64,000 nucleotides of DNA, taken from Neoarius graeffei (taxonomy: Eukaryota; Chordata; Actinopteri; Siluriformes; Ariidae). The stretch spans positions 92,131,516 through 92,195,515 of the forward strand of contig NC_083577.1 in NCBI RefSeq assembly GCF_027579695.1, given 5' to 3'. Shown here in pieces: positions 42,815-53,409 of the stretch (position 1 is the first letter of the stretch; the number at the start of each line of letters is the position of its first letter). The position numbers were made by a program, and so were the translations under genes. Under the pieces are notes generated by a model that ran no database searches, was not told the DNA's origin, and worked only from the letters and a program-made list of their open reading frames with translations.

Positions 42815-42946
42815 CGTGCAGAACTGGATGCCCCGAACACTGTTGCCCAGTTTGTCCAGTGGAGGAGACCAGCACATGATACCCATCACATTGGGCACCA
42901 CCAGGAGGATGCCACCTGCCACACCCGACTTAGCCGGCAAACCCAC
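42815..42946 (-). CDS. gls: gls exon 13 (catalytic domain)
   Basis: The 132-base exon encodes [20 protein letters not shown] then [20 protein letters not shown] and QFCT. The Val of KSGVAGG corresponds to the substrate-binding Val484 of human GLS. The acceptor TTTCAG follows a CA/TG run, and the donor is CACG/GTAACA. The exon ends in Thr, where I recall His in mammals. Phase is 0 at both ends. Confidence 0.96.
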
Positions 42947-42952
42947 CTGAAA

Positions 42953-42976
42953 CACACACACACACACACACACACA
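42953..42976. repeat. (CA)n microsatellite abutting the exon 13 acceptor
   Basis: The CA run lies six bases from the exon and takes the place of most of the polypyrimidine tract (GT repeats on the transcript). Confidence 0.92.
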
Positions 42977-43180
42977 AAAGTAATGTCAGAGTGTCACCAC
43001 TACTTAAATCCACACTGTGGTTGTGCTGGAGGGAATAATGCACGGTGATGAGTTTACAGACGAAGCGGAAGTGAATGAGCTGCATTAATATAAACCTCAA
43101 CCACAGAACATTAATCAACACCTTCTGACCAATCAGAGCCCAGAACTCTCCAGCGCTGTGGAGTAAAGCGCAACACTCAC

Positions 43181-43357
43181 GTGGAAGGCAAACTGTCCGG
43201 AGAAGTCGTACATTCCGCAGGAGTGCATGAGGCTCAGCGTGTTCCTCACAGACTCGGGACTCAGCACGCGCTCGCCTGTGATTGGACAGAAGCCGCCGTT
43301 GGCCAGAGTGGCAGCCAGGACGCTGGCACTCTCACAGGTCACCTCAATGGAGCACAG
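43181..43357 (-). CDS. gls: gls exon 12 (catalytic domain)
   Basis: The 177-base exon encodes 59 residues, from [20 protein letters not shown] through [20 protein letters not shown] to [19 protein letters not shown]. The Tyr of CGMYDFSG corresponds to Tyr466 in human GLS, which contacts glutamine and the serine nucleophile. The acceptor is TAG right after a long GT run. The donor CCAC/GTGAGT is good. There are no gaps against the mammalian protein. Confidence 0.97.

Positions 43358-43359
<2 letters not shown>

Positions 43360-43410
<51 letters not shown>
43360..43410. repeat. (CA)n microsatellite abutting the exon 12 acceptor
   Basis: About 50 bases of CA that start two bases from the exon, so on the transcript the acceptor reads (GT)n-AG with no separate pyrimidine tract. 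Confidence 0.95.
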
Positions 43411-43416
<6 letters not shown>

Positions 43417-44154
43417 CAGGATCCCAGTCCCACAACACAAACACATTTTGTTTAGAGAAATTTCACAAACTAAACACGGTGTCTAAATCTGCGAGCTGGC
43501 AGCCAGCGTGAGTGTGTGACGTGGCTGTGCAGGGTATCTGCACATTTTTCAAGTACAAATTTAAAGACCTTTAAGACCTTTTCAAGACCTCTAAATGGAA
43601 AAATTAAGACTGTACCATGACAAAGAAAATGATAAATACGACAACTTAAAACTGTTTTCTGCAATGGTTTTTTTTTACTAACTTTAAGACGAATGCACAC
43701 AATTGGTGAACAACAGGGCGCATCAGTGGCAGCTGTTAGACAGCAAACAGCTGAAGCAAAGCCGTGCGTTCTGGGCTGCAGAACTACTGTAGCAGCGAGG
43801 AGAAGACTGGAGTTTACTGGAGAAAACACCATGAATCATTTCAAAAACAATAAACGGCAAGTAGAACCAGCTGAACAACCTTAGCCGGCATTATTTCAAT
43901 CTCCAAAGATTATCTTTGATGTGTGATTTTGTGTCCGACAGCAAAATCAGTGTGAGTGTGGTACAGTATACAGCTGGCTGAGGAAGTTCTCGAGTATCTT
44001 CTGCATTACAGCAGGTAACAGCGTAAACCTGTTTATGCAGCCATACAATCATCAGAGCGTTACATTAAACACAGAAAAACTACTGTCACCTTTCATAACC
44101 ATTATCAATATTAATCAGTGTGTTGTAATAACTAAACTAATTATCATCAGTGCA

Positions 44155-44860
44155 ATTGTTATATCAATGTTCATTATTCAAAAATAATCATTAATTATTA
44201 TCTATAATCCATGAATAATTGTTTGTATTATTACTACTACTAATAATAATAATAATTGCTTTTTTAATAATAATAATTTTAAAAAATTAACTCAATTTTA
44301 TAACATTTTAATAATCACTACTTATTAGCTATAATAATTAATAATAGAGCAGCAATTATTATAATTCAGTATTATTAATTACTACTTAATTAATAAGCAG
44401 TGATTATCAAAATGTAATTTAATAATAAGTATTAATTATTATTATCAACTACTAAATTATACTAATAAATAATAAGTAGTGATTATTAAAATGCTATAAA
44501 ATTGAGTTATAAGATTAGTTAAAATTATTAAAAAAGTAGTAATTATTATTAGTAGTAGTGATACAATTATTCATGAATTATAGATCATTTGTTTTTAATA
44601 GTGAACACTGATATAACAATTGAACTGATAATAATAATAAACATTTACAACAAGTATTACTAGTAGTATTATTGTTTATTAGTAGTAGTAGTAGTAGTTA
44701 TTTTATATCAACATTCACTATTTAAAAAAATTATCTATAATCCATGAGTATGTGTTTGTATTCTACCAATTACTACTTTTTAATAATTATTTGCAATAAT
44801 TTTTAATAACTTAATTTTATAACATTTAATAATCCCTAGTACTTATTAATCACTAATTCA
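44155..44860. repeat. Three alternating-orientation copies of a roughly 150-bp AT-rich unit
   Basis: Unit 1 (44160-44326) runs from ATCAATGTTCATTATTC to ATAATCACTACTTATTA. Unit 2 (44468-44620) is its inverted copy, from TAATAAGTAGTGATTATT to GTGAACACTGATAT. Unit 3 (44700-44850) is again direct, from ATCAACATTCACTATTT to CCTAGTACTTATTAA. A further partial inverted copy lies in the spacer between units 1 and 2. Confidence 0.75.
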
Positions 44861-45179
44861 TAAGTAGTAATGATTAATAATCAATAATAATTACTATTAC
44901 TACTAATTATTATTAATGGTTGTTAATATTATTCTTATTATTATATTAAAAACACTGTTGTAGACGATAAGTAATAAAACTAAAAAACTTTTTGTACAAA
45001 TTATTTATATTGTACTATATTTAGAATTATTGTATTTTCTGGAGTTCTTTTTAATTGAGTTTTGAAATAAAGGTTGTTTATATATTTATATTAAACTTAG
45101 TACAATAAACAATGTTAATTATGTAAAAAATGATGCTAATCACTATTATTAGTAGTGTTTCCTATAAGTCCCATTTTCC

Positions 45180-45470
45180 ACCTGACTCCTGTGCGCATGC
45201 GCGAACCCCCCTGCGTTTCACTCCGGAGCGCTTGACCTCTAACACGCGCGCGCCTCGTGTCCGTGAAAAGCCAGTTTCCCAGTGGGCGTGTCCCCAGCGC
45301 TGCGGTACCGGCTTTAAACACATTTGTGCGATCCAGCGCTTTTTATCGCAAACGATTCTTCTCTTTATTTTGGGGGTATCTGTCATCCCCCAACCACTTG
45401 TCGTTAAACAGACATCTTCCCATAATTATCAGCGCTTTCTAGCGCCCGCGTAAGCTACCCGCGCATCTCT
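45180..45470. promoter_or_regulatory. CpG-rich, promoter-like segment inside the hAT-like element
   Basis: A sharp rise in CpG (GCGCATGCGCGAACC, ACACGCGCGCGCC) in otherwise AT-rich sequence, with palindromic GCGCATGCGC. It may be the old transposase promoter. No downstream frame is convincing. Confidence 0.35.
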
Positions 45471-45477
45471 CACTCTT

Positions 45478-45635
45478 CACAACCACCACACCACACCACA
45501 CCCACACTGCCTCCACCACACCGCACCACACCCACACCGCCTCCACCACACCGCACCACACCCACACTGCCTCCACCACACCACACCACACCCACACTGC
45601 CTCCACCACACCACACCACACCCACACCGCCTCCA
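45478..45635. repeat. 30-bp minisatellite
   Basis: Five copies of a unit close to GCCTCCACCACACCGCACCA followed by CACCCACACC. The frame reading VWCGVVEAVW on the minus strand comes only from this repeat. Confidence 0.93.
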
Positions 45636-46050
45636 GTAGCCTCCTAACGTTAGCTCTTGTTCTACGGAATGCACAGAACGCACAGAGCCAATGCCGCCCC
45701 CAAAAGGTGCGCTGGTCACTTTTAAGATTACAGCTAAAAAAATACCCCAAACCAGATGGAGACATTTCACTCGTTCGGTCCAATATTAAATTTAATGCCT
45801 CCCTTTCGAAAATTCCACTCATTCCAAACAATTTAAGACGTTTTTAGGCCTTGAAAACCGAAAGTTGGATTTAAGACTTTTTAAGGGCCCGCGGGAACCC
45901 TGCAGTGGTGACACACCGCCCCAAACCCACAGGAGACAGGCGATCTGCGTGACGGGATCAGAGCCTGACGCCAGAACACACACATCATGCGTTTCCTGTG
46001 GCACCACCTACCATCACCTTTCTACAGCCCGCACTGTTCACGGTTAACGG

Positions 46051-46058
46051 TGTGTGTG

Positions 46059-46092
<34 letters not shown>
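46051..46092. repeat. (TG)n microsatellite near the exon 11 donor
   Basis: A TG run ending about 20 bases downstream (on the transcript) of the exon 11 donor. Confidence 0.9.
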
Positions 46093-46099
<7 letters not shown>

Positions 46100-46112
46100 A
46101 TGCTGATCTCAC

Positions 46113-46163
46113 CTGGAAGTAGAAGTCCAAGATGGAGGTCATATCTGTACCTTCAGGAAAACA
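46113..46163 (-). CDS. gls: gls exon 11 (catalytic domain)
   Basis: The 51-base exon encodes CFPEGTDMTSILDFYFQ. The Tyr of DFYFQ corresponds to Tyr414 of human GLS, one of the glutamine-binding tyrosines. The acceptor is GTGCAG and the donor CCAG/GTGAGA, with phase 0 on both sides. TS replaces the VG of the mammalian text. Confidence 0.95.
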
Positions 46164-47710
46164 CTGCACACACAGACAAGGACACAATCAGACGTCAGGG
46201 ATAAACGTCCAGCGCTCTGCTCCGAGCTCCTGCCTCACCGTGTCGCGGTTTATTTTGCGATAACGATGCCACAAAATATTGATTTAAAAATTATTTCTTT
46301 GCTTCCTTCTACAGAAAATCACAGTGTAGTCTGCTGTAACTGCCCAATCAGAACCGTGTATTCATCAGTCATGTAATAACAGCACAGCACACGTTCACGT
46401 GAATGCCTTAGTATTGAAACACACATGAATATTAATGAGCCTATTTGAATACTGTGAACAGCGTTCTATGAAGTGTATTAAAATGGACGTGATGTGCTCA
46501 GCGTAATGACGTGACGTACAGGACGTGTTAGTGAGATGAGGGACACTGGTGTTCAGACCTCAGATGTAACTACAGACTTGCACAGCGCTCTTCAGAAATG
46601 ACACGAGCGTGACGCACACACGCGGGGGCGGAGTCTGAGTAAAGCAGGGGCGTGTCGGGATTTTGACGGAGTTTAAATGGGCTGACTCGCCCCTCCCGGA
46701 GTTGTTTTTGTTTCCATGCGGGACTCTGCGTGCACTGCAGCAAAACCTCACTGTTCCTGATCCTCTCAGCGCCCGTCTCACACTTCTCCTCCGTCCACGC
46801 GTCACGGTTCTGAACACAACACGCCTGATATTTACACGAGACGGACGAGGAAAGTTCCGGAGCCGTATGTAAACGGATCAGACCAGTCGAAAGAGTTTAA
46901 AACATTTCCCAGAAGTACTTTGAGGAAAACATCTTGACTTTCATGTTATGATTTATGATGTCGCCGAATTGTTTGCTGTGGAATATCGACGGCATCAAAA
47001 ATGGCAGGTTGCTATTTAGTGCAGAGGCTTCTGGGAAACATGAGCCGGCTCATTTAAGTGCAATTTGCTCCGGCACTTTTACTCAAAAGGAGGCGTGAAC
47101 AAAAAACTACTGAACGTGACTGTTAAAAAAAAAAAAAACTAGATAGAACTCGATGCCAGCGGTGTCGATGGGGACGCCTCCGCCCGGTAGACTACACGCC
47201 TGATCCAGTTGTGATTTGGAGACGGACAATTGACCTCACAGTAATCGTGACCTGGTGAAATTACTTGTATCAGCCTTGGAGACATTGTGTTCACAAGGTT
47301 CTCAGACAGACACTTGACCTCACAGTGACCTTGACCTTAGACCTTTTGATCTCAAAATCTAATCAGTTCATGTTTGTCCCAAAACGCACAAACGCTGAAA
47401 GTTTGGTGAAATTCCTTTCATTAGCCTTTGAGATATCGCGTTCACAAGGTTTCGGGACGGACGCACGGACAACCCGAGAACATAACGCCGCCTGCGCCTT
47501 ACGGTGGCGGAGGCAGAAATACACTCAGGTGAGAAACTCAACTCTGAACATGCGAAACTTTCCCCGTGTAAACACTGACACAAGCCTGCGAGTCTGAAAA
47601 GCTCACAGACATCAGCGTTTACACATTGTTACAGGAAATAAACTACACCTTCTCCTCCTTTAGTTAAACTTAAATAAAACAACAGGGTCGTCCAATCAGT
47701 GGCTGCACAC

Positions 47711-47742
<32 letters not shown>

Positions 47743-48131
47743 TGTGTTTCAACACTATTCTTTTCACATAAATAGAAACTGAAAAAGAAACTAGTTATGA
47801 TCCATATCACAGAATATAAGCTACAAGCTGTATGCTTAATCTATTAAACACAAGACAGCCATGATAATAGAAGGATTTCTCGGTTCCTCCCCTCAGTAAA
47901 GGTAACGTATTGCTTTATCGACTCATCCTGCTGTGCGTTACTGAATCTAAAATCATTTTTGAAAAATTGCAGGCAAAAAAAAAGCACCTTTTTTTTTCCA
48001 TTTCTTATCAGCTCTGAGAAAATCACTGCCAGTATTTACGAATCTATTCATGTTTCTATGTCAAATAGCAGACAGTGAACGAAGTGTGACAGAATGAGAA
48101 GCATGTGCATGCAGCCACGCCCCAAACCCAC
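46164..48131. other. gls intron 10-11 with a dispersed repeat
   Basis: A CpG-rich patch lies at 46590-46830. A segment at 47155-47515 (GACCTCACAGTGACCTTGAC, TTTGAGATATCGCGTTCACA, GGACGGACGCACGGAC) matches a widespread animal repeat I know only by pattern. A (CA)n run lies at 47714-47742. No gene is recognised. Confidence 0.5.
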
Positions 48132-48198
48132 CTTCTTCTCCTTCAGGTAATAGCCGATGGCGAAATTCCTGTCGCCTGATTCACGCTCAGACTGGAAT
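48132..48198 (-). CDS. gls: gls exon 10 (catalytic domain)
   Basis: The 67-base exon encodes [20 protein letters not shown] then KK, after one base that completes a Thr codon. The first Glu of SERESGDRN and the Asn correspond to Glu381 and Asn388 of human GLS, which bind substrate. The acceptor is TTCCAG and the donor GAAG/GTGGGT. The text is identical to the mammalian sequence over this stretch as I recall it. Confidence 0.96.
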
Positions 48199-48690
48199 CT
48201 GGAACAGAAAGTAGACACGGTCAGCTATGAAATGAAAACAAACCCGTAAATCATCTTTTACTGTGTCTGCTTCAACCTCTCCAGGATCGAGTCGGGGAAA
48301 AACGTCTATAGATTTCACTCTCACAGTGCACAAACGGCTTTATTTTACACTAATGATTGCTAATTTGTGCTAGCAGTTCTGGCGCAAACTGTTACCCTCA
48401 CTCAGGATCTTTCTACCTTATTCTTCTTCTGCTTATTATTATTATTATTCTCCTCCTAAAGTTTTTTAGGACACTATTTCTCCCTCAGTTTTCAACCAAT
48501 CATCACCAAATTTCGTATGAAGAATCCCTCTGGGCTGACGTACATTGCTGTGACTTTTGGTGCTGATCTGGATCACTGATCTGGAATGAGCCATGAAAAA
48601 TGGGAGTTTTTTTTTCAAATCACTTGTATAACTGTCAATTTTTATGATTTTTTTTTTAAATCTTTTTTTTTTATTTTTTATTTTGTTCAG

Positions 48691-49069
48691 TGGGCGGCAC
48701 GGTGGTGTAGTGGTTAGCGCTGTCGCCTCACAGCAAGAAGGTCCGGGTTCGAGCCCCGTGGCCGGCGAGGGCCTTTCTGTGTGGAGTTTGCATGTTCTCC
48801 CCGTGTCCGCGTGGGTTTCCTCCGGGTGCTCCGGTTTCCCCCACAGTCCAAAGACATGCAGGTTAGGTTAACTGGTGACTCTAAATTGAGCGTAGGTGTG
48901 AATGTGAGTGTGAATGGTTGTCTGTGTCTATGTGTCAGCCCTGTGATGACCTGGCGACTTGTCCAGGGTGAACCCCGCCTTTCACCCGTAGTCAGCTGGG
49001 ATAGGATCCAGCTCGCCTGCGACCCTGTAGAACAGGATAAAGCGGCTACAGATAATGAGATGAGATGAG
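48691..49069 (+). mobile_element. tRNA-headed SINE copy h
   Basis: A full-length copy with a perfect 11-bp duplication ATTTTGTTCAG at 48680-48690 and 49070-49080. Its sequence is very close to the copies at 14023 and 19617, so it is young. Confidence 0.92.
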
Positions 49070-49080
49070 ATTTTGTTCAG

Positions 49081-49466
49081 GGCGGCAGGGCGCAACTTTT
49101 CCTCACTAAGCATCACTCTCTCTCTCTCTCTCTCTCTCACCATTCTTGATCTATAAGGTACGGTGACCAGACGTCCCAGTTTGTAACAGCTAGTGCAAAT
49201 CACTGTGACTTTACTTACAGCCTCTTTCTCTTATTATTATTATTATTATTATTATTAAGTAATAGTAGTAAACTTGACCAGGCTTTCTGCAAACATTTCA
49301 CTCGGTGGATCAGAAGTCAGACTGCAGCAGTGTTGGATTTTCTTTTTCACTTTTGGAAATAGCAAGATGTGATCGAAGTTGTGTTTAAGATTAAATTTAT
49401 TAGCAAAGTTCATCACGGCCATCAGTTACACACCTGACTGTTTCATTACGTCTGTGAGAAACTTAC
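49081..49466. other. gls intron, short microsatellites
   Basis: A (CT)n run lies at 49119-49138 and an (ATT)n run at 49228-49257. No gene. Confidence 0.6.
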
Positions 49467-49525
49467 GTAGCGTTGCTGAAACCCACATACTCGTTACCCG
49501 CCATCTTTTTCAGGAAGTTCATCAC
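49467..49525 (-). CDS. gls: gls exon 9 (catalytic domain)
   Basis: The 59-base exon encodes VMNFLKKMAGNEYVGFSNA plus two bases of a Thr codon completed in exon 10. The donor is CTAC/GTAAGT. The acceptor ATAAAG is preceded by a T-rich tract (the A-run on the plus strand), which is weaker than its neighbours. GNEYVGFSNAT is a hallmark block of glutaminase. Confidence 0.95.
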
Positions 49526-49629
49526 CTTTATGCAAAATTAAAAAAAAAAAAAAATCTAAATCAGACACTCAGAACAAACCCAAAACCATCAGCTGGATTT
49601 TATCTGTAACTCGACGTGTTTCTACTCAC

Positions 49630-49662
49630 ATAGTCAAACTTCTCCGCGTTGCTTGCCTTTTG
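49630..49662 (-). CDS. gls: gls exon 8, most upstream coding exon in the window
   Basis: The 33-base exon encodes QKASNAEKFDY, close to QGVNNAEKFDY of mammalian GLS. The acceptor CTTTCAG and donor CTAT/GTGAGT are both good. The enzyme is the phosphate-activated mitochondrial glutaminase, which converts glutamine to glutamate and ammonia in the matrix. The Ser-x2-Lys nucleophile pair and the activation loop are encoded upstream, outside what I can find. The seven shared exons in the window give 204 residues. Which teleost paralogue this is (gls or glsb) cannot be told from the sequence alone. Confidence 0.93.
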
Positions 49663-51029
49663 CTGAAAGAGATAAAAATTGAACACAATAAATCACCTGA
49701 AAGAGAGGCGTATGTTTATATGTTTATATATTTATAAATGTTGGGGAAAGATTTAACACTAGAGATATTACAGACACTCGCTCATTAAGAGAGAGATACT
49801 GTTCAAAGGTATTGGAACAGAAACATGACTACATGTCTGCAGATCTCAGGGAGAGGTAACAGAAAAGGGAAAAAAAACAACATAAAACACAAACCTGTTA
49901 GTGGGTTTTATTTGTTAGCCAAAAATGAAAATCTACTACAAGATGAACCTTATTTCATTAATGAACCATAAAATTCGTTGTTGCGTTCAGCTACAGTTAA
50001 ACATTAAAATGGAGGATGGAGTGCTACGAGTGAATCGCTGTAGTTAACCCATAAAATGCCAAAGCAGGAGGCCAGTCAAACTCCTGCTGAGAGAGAGAGA
50101 GAGAGCTGGGTGTGCAGGAGTGTGGACAGCAGCTGATCCTGCTCAGCTTGGTGGATAAACACTCATCTGATCTGATTAACATACAAAGCGACAGGCCATC
50201 GTTAATCTTCTATCTATGTGTGAGTGTACGAACGATACGGAGCCGTGATTTCAGCGTGACATTTTGGAACTCGTGAAAATGCAAATACAGAGTGACGCAG
50301 TAAAACGACCAGCTGGAATGATTAGATTCCTCGGACCCATCACATGAAATGTTTGGGAACAATCCGTTTTTACGCAAAAATTATAACCGTTGTTCTGTCG
50401 TCATCTCTTTAGATGTGCAGAGACATTATGAAGAAAATTAAAGCTTGGAAGATCGTTGGTGAACTTGGTGAGTGTATGTAGCTAGTACAGTTAGCTTAGC
50501 TTGGCGAAGCTAGGCTAATCTAATCAGCCAACGAAGCTGGTACGAAGCTAAGGACACGACACAAACTTATTTGCACAATGGTGATGAATATAAACTGTAT
50601 ATTGGGATGTAGGCTGTTCCTTTTTGTCAGTGAACAGGCCCCGCCCAAACACAGGAACAAGAGCAGTTGCAACACACAAACTACAAAACATCACGGGCGA
50701 ACAGTCACCTGATAGTGAGAAGAGAGTAAGCGCTAAATGCGAGTACTGTAATGCGATTAGCTTCCTCCAGGTGGCGTCACAATTTTCAGAACTGATTTAT
50801 TTATAATATGATCTTATCGGTTTGTGCTCTTGGTAATTGCTCCTGTTCATTTCGAGCTACTTTATGGAATAATTTCATCAACGATATAGTGCAGTGCAGC
50901 CCTGGCTAGTAGGGGTGGGAATCGCTAAAGTCCTCACATTTCCTTCCAGAGTCCACGAGATCTTTATGCACCTCAATACGATCCAACAGAACACGAGCAT
51001 CTTCATTCACAGCAACAAATATATACATA
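49663..51029. other. gls intron without a recognised gene
   Basis: Contains a short (AG)n run near 50090 and no supported frame. I looked for the preceding glutaminase exon (VNAGAIV block) here and did not find it. Confidence 0.5.
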
Positions 51030-51592
51030 CAGTGCTGTGCAAAAGTCTGAGGCGCATGTAAAGAAATGCTGTTGATCAAAAATGGTTGAAAAAAAATGAA
51101 ATTAAATGTTTCAAGATTTAAAAAAGGTAATCAGTGAGTCATAATAAATGAAACAGAGTCAGTATTTGGTGTGAGACGACCCTTTGCTTTAAAATAAATC
51201 TCCGTCTGAGGTCCAGTGAGGTCAGTTTTATGTGGAAATGATCTGTAGGTTTTCCTGAGCATCTTACAGAACCAGCCACAGTTCTTCTGGACTCTTTGAC
51301 CGTCACACTCACGTCTTCATTTTACACCAAAACCCAGCAGCCTTCATTATGCTTTCTTTTTTCCTCTGAAAAGTGTCTCTTATGGAATATGCTGCTCAGA
51401 TACAAACTTTTTTTTTTCCTGTAACATTTAATTTTGTGCTGGAAAACAAAACAAAACAAACAAACAAAAACATTTGGAACTCTAAAATGTTTTTGTAATG
51501 TTTTGACTCAATAATGTAGAAATCATAAAATAGAAATCTATAACAAAGTTTGTATGAAAAAATAGGGGGTCCAAGACTTTTGCACAGTATTG
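51030..51592. mobile_element. Tc1/mariner-type MITE
   Basis: CAGTGCTGTGCAAAAGTCTG and the inverted GACTTTTGCACAGTATTG lie at TA dinucleotides. The 563 bp have no transposase frame, though some sequence (CTTACAGAACCAGCCACAG) hints at an internally deleted autonomous parent. Confidence 0.82.
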
Positions 51593-52265
51593 TACATACA
51601 CAAATATTTCCATTACAGCTGGCAGAACAAGTCCAACTGAAGTTTTTTTTATGTAAATCAAATGCTCAAATAAATCTATATTCAAATGTTAGACTTCTGC
51701 ATTTATTAAACTGGTTCTGTAAATGGTTGTTGTTTTGCCCAGTAGGCGAGCAGCCAGTGAACACGGACTGACTCCAGATGTGTTTAACCCTTTCCCCACG
51801 GCAGGCCGCTCCAGTCTCGTTGGAGTGGGGAAACCCCTGTGGGTTGTACATGTCGACTGGTTGAGAAGTCGGATTCCCCTGGATTTCCTATGATGTAATT
51901 TAGATAAGCACAATGCTATTTTATGTTAATTCGGCTTATGCATCTTTCATTCGGTAAATATTAGTGACGCTCCATACTTAAGAGAATGTGGTAAAGCATC
52001 CACCTGATTTCTGATGGGTTTTGCAACCGTACATACAAACGATGTCCGTGTTCCACCACAGGGAACCTGATCGTAAGTGTAAGTCAACATATCTCAAACA
52101 CCTGACCACCGGACAACGAAATCTCCATCTTTATTTCCATGAGGTAGATGGGTTTTTATCCAGCGCTTATTTTTAATTTGCATTTTAAAAAATAACATGG
52201 AATTATTTACTAACACATTTTACACTCATTGGGAGCTCCGCTTTTACGCAGTGTCTACACATATA
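51593..52265. other. gls intron without a recognised gene
   Basis: No coding motif. A short segment near 51730-51850 with short inverted GC words shows no clear structure. Confidence 0.45.
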
Positions 52266-53150
52266 CAGTGGCATGCAAAAGTTTGGGCACCCTTACTGAA
52301 AATGTCTGTTACTGTGAATAGTTAAGTGAGCAGAAGATGAACTGATCACCAAAAGGCATAAAGGTAAAGATGACACATTTCTTTTCAGCGTTTTCTGCAG
52401 GATTTGTGTGTTATTTTTGTTTTGTACAATTGGAGAGTGAAAAAAGAAAAAGAACACCATGTGAAAGTTTGGGCACCCCAATACATTTGAGTTCTCAGGT
52501 AACTTTTCCCAAGGTTCCAGACCTTAATTAGCTTATTGAGCTGTGGCTTGTTCAAATTCTTCATTAGGAAAGGTCAGATGATGCAGATTTCAAAGCTGTA
52601 TAAATTCTCTGACTCCTCAAACTTGTCCCTAAAATCAACAGCCATGGGCTCCTCTAAGCAACTCCCTCGCATTCTGAATAATAAAATAATTGATGCTCAC
52701 AAAGCAGGAGAAGGCTACAAGAACGTAGCAAGGTGTTTTCAGGTAGCCGTTTCCTCAGATTGTAATGTTATTAAGAAATGGCAGTTAACAGAAACAGTGG
52801 AGATCAAGGTGAGGTCTGGAAGATGAAGAAAACTTTCTGAAAGAACTGCTCATTGGATTGCTAGAAAGGCAAATAAAAACCCTGTTTGACTGCAAAAGAC
52901 CTTCAGAAAGATTTAGCAGACCCTGGAGTGGTGGTGCACTGTTCTACTATGCAGCGACACCGGAACAAATATGACCTTCATGGGAGAGTCATCAGAAGAA
53001 AACCTTTCCTGCGTCCTAGCCACAAAATTCAGCATCTGAAGTTTGCAAATGAACATCTAAATAAGCCTGATGCATTTTGGAAACAAGTCCTGTGGACTGA
53101 TGAAATCAAAATAGAACTTTTTAGCCACAATGTGCAATTATGGATTGCAG

Positions 53151-53409
53151 GTGACCCCACCCACCCACCCATCTCACAGCCTCTTCAGCCTGCTGCCGTC
53201 GGGGAGGAGACTGCGGAGTCTCCGGGCCAAAACCAGCAGGCTCAAGAACAGTTTCTTTCACCAGGCGGTCAGGAGGCTCAACTCCCTCCCTGTTCTGCCC
53301 CTCCTCCCCCCTCTGCCCCCTGCCACAGATTCTGCTCGCACACCCCCCTGCCCCCCCTTCAGCATCTGACATGTCATCCTCACAATTCCCCCCCCCCCAA
53401 ACACAGACA
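53151..53409 (+). mobile_element. LINE 3' fragment, first part (C-terminal frame)
   Basis: The frame reads HPSHSLFSLLPSGRRLRSLR then LKNSFFHQAVRRLNSLPVLP, a C-terminal block common in Rex1/L2-group fish LINEs, followed by Pro-rich run-on. It is 5' truncated at the junction with the Tc1 of family D. The rest of its 3' UTR lies at 55019. Confidence 0.7.

Larger units (their letters stand above)
43530..45902. mobile_element. hAT-like element with AT-rich palindromic interior
   Basis: The left end CAGGGTATCTGCACATTTTT and the right end CCGCGGGAACCCTG are inverted over CAGGGT/ACCCTG. Subterminal TTAAGACC/GGTCTTAA-type repeats (AAGACCTTTAAGACC; TTAAGACTTTTTAAGG) lie at both ends, as in a well-known zebrafish hAT group. 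Inside are AT-rich inverted repeats (44150-44860), a CpG-rich 300 bp (45180-45470) and a 30-bp minisatellite. No transposase is visible. Confidence 0.72.

Noticed and set aside
45130-45453. Frame in the CpG-rich part of the hAT-like element
   Set aside because: High GC makes chance open frames on both strands; no motif supports a gene.
45439-45831. Minus-strand frame with repeated VWCGVVEAVW
   Set aside because: It comes from the 30-bp minisatellite inside the hAT-like element.
47265-47597. Frame MYQPWRHCVHKVLRQ
   Set aside because: It lies in a dispersed repeat with recurring TTCACAAGGTTTC phrases and shows no protein motif.
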